Shown here: one piece after another, positions 61,083 to 64,000 of the stretch
How the letters are laid out: every line of letters starts with the position of its first letter
Position numbering within the stretch: the stretch's first letter is position 1
Assembly (NCBI RefSeq): GCF_005239225.2
Contig: NC_133291.1
Coordinates: 1,302,001 to 1,366,000, forward strand
Direction: 5' to 3'
From: Populus alba
Lineage: Eukaryota; Streptophyta; Magnoliopsida; Malpighiales; Salicaceae
Length of the DNA: 64,000 bases
Translations under genes and position numbers: made by a program
The notes under the pieces: model-generated
The model's database searches: none
The model's input: only the letters and a program-made list of their open reading frames with translations
What the model was told of the DNA's origin: nothing

Positions 61083-62734
61083 CTATATAGGAGGCGAGAA
61101 CTTTTAGTGAGAACAGAAAAGCAGTGATTTTAATTTTTTATTTATTTACAAGAGCATTCATGCACAAGAGAAAGAGAGTTTACCATTCCTGTCATCGAAT
61201 GGATCATTTGGAGTAGGAAGGCTAAAACACATCCCCTGCCAATCATTTTTTAACACACTGTAAGTTACACAAATGTTAATTAATATAAAATAATAACACA
61301 CCAAGTTATTTCCCAAAAGAAAACCCAACAAGCTCATATTTTGCTTGGAAACAAGTCTTAGTTTTCCTAAGGACAACATTTGATATCTCAATCAAAAAAC
61401 AACAGCAAATGCAAGTGCTTGCAATGCCCCATACCCATAATACACACATCAATCAATCAAACAAACAAACAAACAAGCAAGCAAAACCTCCTTCTACCAA
61501 TTCCTGATTCTGGTTCAAATTCATAAATCTCCTAACAAGCAACACAAAACACTAAAACCAACAAAAAAAGCAAAACCCACATCACAATTTCTCATCTTTC
61601 TCACTCTAAACCATTCAAAACATAAATAAATAAATAACTCAACTTTAATCTCAAAAACTAATCAACAAAGAAATTCTATTTGTGAAAGTGCGAGATGCTG
61701 TGTTTGTTGCCTTAAGCTGATTTCTGTAACTCAAGCCAGCGGGATTTTAGTTCTGTCTGTTGAGGTTCTTGTGCGATGATGTTTGAATTTGATGTTTCGC
61801 AGTTTATTGAAATCTTGTTTTTTAAATTTATTTTTTTTATTTAAAATTTTAATTTTTAAATTATTTTAATTTATTTTCTAGATGCTTGTCGCGTGCTTGT
61901 GGCATACTTGTGTTTTGTTATGAGGTTGTAAAAAATTATAAAAGAAATTATATATAAAAAAACTGTTTCAATTTATAATATTTTTAAGGAAAAAACTACA
62001 AAACTAAATTTTTTACCAACTTAATATTAAAAAATTAAAATTAACAAAGAAATTTTTTTAAAAAAATTATAACAAAAAGAAAATCATATATGAAAATACT
62101 ATAGCAATTTACAGTGTTTCATGATAAAATCTACAATTATAACTCTTAATTAGCATAATATTAAAAATAATAAAATCGATAAAAAATTTTTTTTAAAAAA
62201 AATTATAATAAAACAAAACACTTTAGCAATTCACAGTATTTTAAAGAAAAAAACTACAAAGTTAAATTCTCAACCTATTTTATATTTAAAAAAAATCCAT
62301 AAAAATAATTATAAAATATATATATATATATATATATATATTTGAAAAAAAAGCAAAAAAATATTATTTTTATATATTTTAAAATGAAAAGTATTTAAAC
62401 TATAATAGCATTATTAAACTCAAAAAATAATAATAAACAAAATATTAAATTAAAAAATACCTTAATGGGCTAGCACTTACTGGGTTGATAAGCAACATTA
62501 ACTATTAGCTTCGGTGATCTCTAAGGATTTTTTATTGTTTTGAGAAATAAGATTGGGCCTTATGAATCCATCAGTTTTTATTAATCTATAGAAGTCCAAA
62601 ACAGCTGGTCTACCTTTGTTGGATTTCTAAGGATTTCTTATATTGAATCTTTCTTCGGTTGAAGTGACTGCTTGTCTTCAGGCCAGTAGGTGATGGCTTC
62701 TTCTTTTTGGTCCATATTTTGCGTTGATTAAAGG
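61083..62734. other. AT-rich DNA between helicase relic and GAT1-like gene
   Basis: No gene recognised. (TA)n at about 62,316-62,342 and a CAAA/CAAG run at about 61,450-61,485. The last 250 bases are GC-richer and presumably hold the promoter and leader of the downstream transporter. Confidence 0.5.
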
Positions 62735-62953
62735 ATGGACATCACAAATTGTCAAAGTCATCATCAACGAGCAAAGAAGAAGAAGAAGATTAGCCTCTTA
62801 GCTCCTGAGCACCTGAGATTCTATTTACCTAGCCTTGAGGATATAGAGATATGGGAACTCAACCTCCTACTTCCGTGGAAGTATCTGAAAGAGATCGCGA
62901 AGAAGGGCCAAGCTCTTCCGAGCAACTTGACGCTGGAGCCTTGTTTGTGCTGA
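62735..62953 (+). other. Upstream ORF overlapping the transporter start
   Basis: An ATG at 62735 opens a 72-codon frame that runs past the transporter ATG at 62851 in a different frame and stops at 62953. If transcription begins above 62735, scanning ribosomes would meet it first. It resembles no protein family, so it is either regulatory or irrelevant. Confidence 0.4.
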
Positions 62954-63965
62954 AATCAAGAGGTAACACCAAAACACTGGTACTTTGAGTGACTAAATGC
63001 TTAGAATATGATATGGGAAATTAATGTTTGTGTTGCGGTAGGTTCATGGCTGCACTGTGGATACCATTTGACAACATCAATTGTAGCTCCGGCTCTTCTT
63101 AGTCTTCCCTACGCACTGTCCTTGATGGGTTGGTTTCCTGGTGTTTTATGCCTGATACTGGCAGCTCTGATAACATTCTATTCCTATAACCTTCTTTCAT
63201 TAGTTCTTGAGCACCATGCTCGGACAGGGAGGCGTCAGCTTAGGTTCAGGGTCATGGCCGAAGATATATTAGGTATGTAAACAGTATAAGGGTAACTTGT
63301 CTCTACAGGCTTAATATTAAGATTCATGTATTGCAGCAAAAATTGATTTTTGTAACGATCAATTGATGGTCTTCTTATAGGACCAGCATGGGGGAGATAC
63401 TTTGTTGGTCCGATTCAGTTTGGTGTATGCTATGGTTCCGTTATTGCTTGCATTCTTCTTGGGGGGCAGAGTCTCAAGGTCAGTTGACAGTAGTGGTTTA
63501 TCTAATAAAGGATTGAAAGAGAAAGTTATGATGGTTGGTTTTCTGGTGTAATTCCTCTTCTTGGCAGTTCATTTACTTGCTCTCTACTCCAAAGGGGAGC
63601 ATGCAGCTGTACGAATTTGTCAGTATTTTTGGCATCCTGATGCTAGTCCTGGCTCAGATTCCATCTTTCCACTCCCTACGGCATATCAGCCTTGTCTCTC
63701 TAGTCCTTGCCCTTGCTTACAGTGCTTGTACTACGGCTGGTTCTGTTCATATAGGTAAGAGGGAGAAGGAAAGGAATACATAAAAATTCTTCAAGGATAT
63801 TGTGTCCTTAATCCATGTTCTATATCCCTTGCAGGAAACTCTAAGAACGCGCCTCCAAAAGACTATTCTATCAATGGAGCTATGCAGAATCGAGTCTTTG
63901 GAGCCTTCAATGCTATTTCAATCATTGCTACAACCTACGGAAATGGAATTATTCCAGAAATACAG
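62851..63965 (+). CDS. GAT1: GAT1-like GABA/amino acid transporter, 5' part only
   Basis: Proton-coupled transporter of the AAAP family; Arabidopsis GAT1 imports GABA at the plasma membrane. Exons 62851-62962, 63042-63272, 63381-63478, 63568-63754, 63835-63965, all phases consistent, giving 253 residues before the window ends in the next intron. A hydrophilic N-tail (MGTQPPTSVEVSERDREEG) precedes transmembrane segments such as TSIVAPALLSLPYALSLMG, VLCLILAALITFYSYNL, FGVCYGSVIACILLGG, FGILMLVLAQIPSF and VSLVLALAYSACTTAGS, and then NAISIIATTYGNGIIPEIQ. The signature GSWLHCGYHLTTSIVAPALL is typical of the GAT1 subgroup. The ATG was chosen because it gives the family N-terminus and the right phase to exon 2. 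The C-terminal half (about 200 aa) lies outside. Confidence 0.92.
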
Positions 63966-64000
63966 GTTTTCTTTGATACACAAGGTTTGTTTTTAGATCT

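Noticed and set aside
61184..61235. Possible upstream exon of the helicase-like relic
   Set aside because: Splice-like borders exist, but no reading phase of this 52-base segment joins correctly to the next exon and no family match was seen.
61717..61800. Minus-strand frame ending RWLELQKSA, resembling a protein C-terminus
   Set aside because: No upstream partner exon: the DNA above 61,800 is AT-rich and non-coding. The resemblance is too weak.

Overview
This is a nuclear plant window from a woody eudicot, most likely a Salicaceae genome such as Populus. The evidence is split genes with GT-AG introns, AT-rich intergenic DNA full of MITE and TRIM remnants, and protein families typical of eudicots. 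The genus is an inference from protein style and repeat type. All gene models below were built by hand: each splice junction was checked for GT/AG and reading-frame phase, and total coding lengths were summed as a control.

Layout. 1-2.3 kb: non-coding, with a small terminal-inverted-repeat element. 2.3-9.0 kb (minus): a 15-exon CTR1-type Raf-like kinase with unusual residues in its P+1 loop and alpha-H region. 9.1-15.8 kb: AT-rich DNA holding a 66-bp minisatellite, a broken 11S/cupin gene split by about 1.1 kb of unrelated DNA, and a frameshifted PPR fragment. 15.85-16.3 kb (plus): a well-formed promoter and spliced leader with no coding sequence behind it. 17.6-27.4 kb (minus): a 19-exon ROS1/DEMETER-like 5-methylcytosine DNA glycosylase (1,880 aa), with a TATA box and leader exon at about 28.06-28.23 kb. 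28.2-41 kb: a gene desert containing a TRIM-like retroelement, several MITE-like elements and two inverted copies of one element about 0.8-1 kb long. 41.1-43.8 kb (plus): an OTU deubiquitinase. 45.5-47.4 kb (minus): a CYP714 P450 with an apparent one-base frameshift at the exon 3/4 junction. 49.8 kb: tRNA-Leu(UAA). 50.4-53.0 kb (minus): a CSLA mannan synthase. 53-59 kb: AT-rich, no recognised gene. 59-61.1 kb (minus): a decayed DEAD-box-helicase-like gene. 62.7-64 kb (plus): the 5' half of a GAT1-like amino acid/GABA transporter that runs off the window.

The genes act independently, as is usual for a plant chromosome: ethylene-type kinase signalling, active DNA demethylation, deubiquitination, gibberellin-type hydroxylation, hemicellulose synthesis and amino acid transport. 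No operon-like or defence-island system is present, and I see no CRISPR array or virus. The most notable items are the pseudogenes with identifiable lesions, the orphan leader, the divergent CTR1-like kinase, and the repeat architecture next to a DNA demethylase gene.
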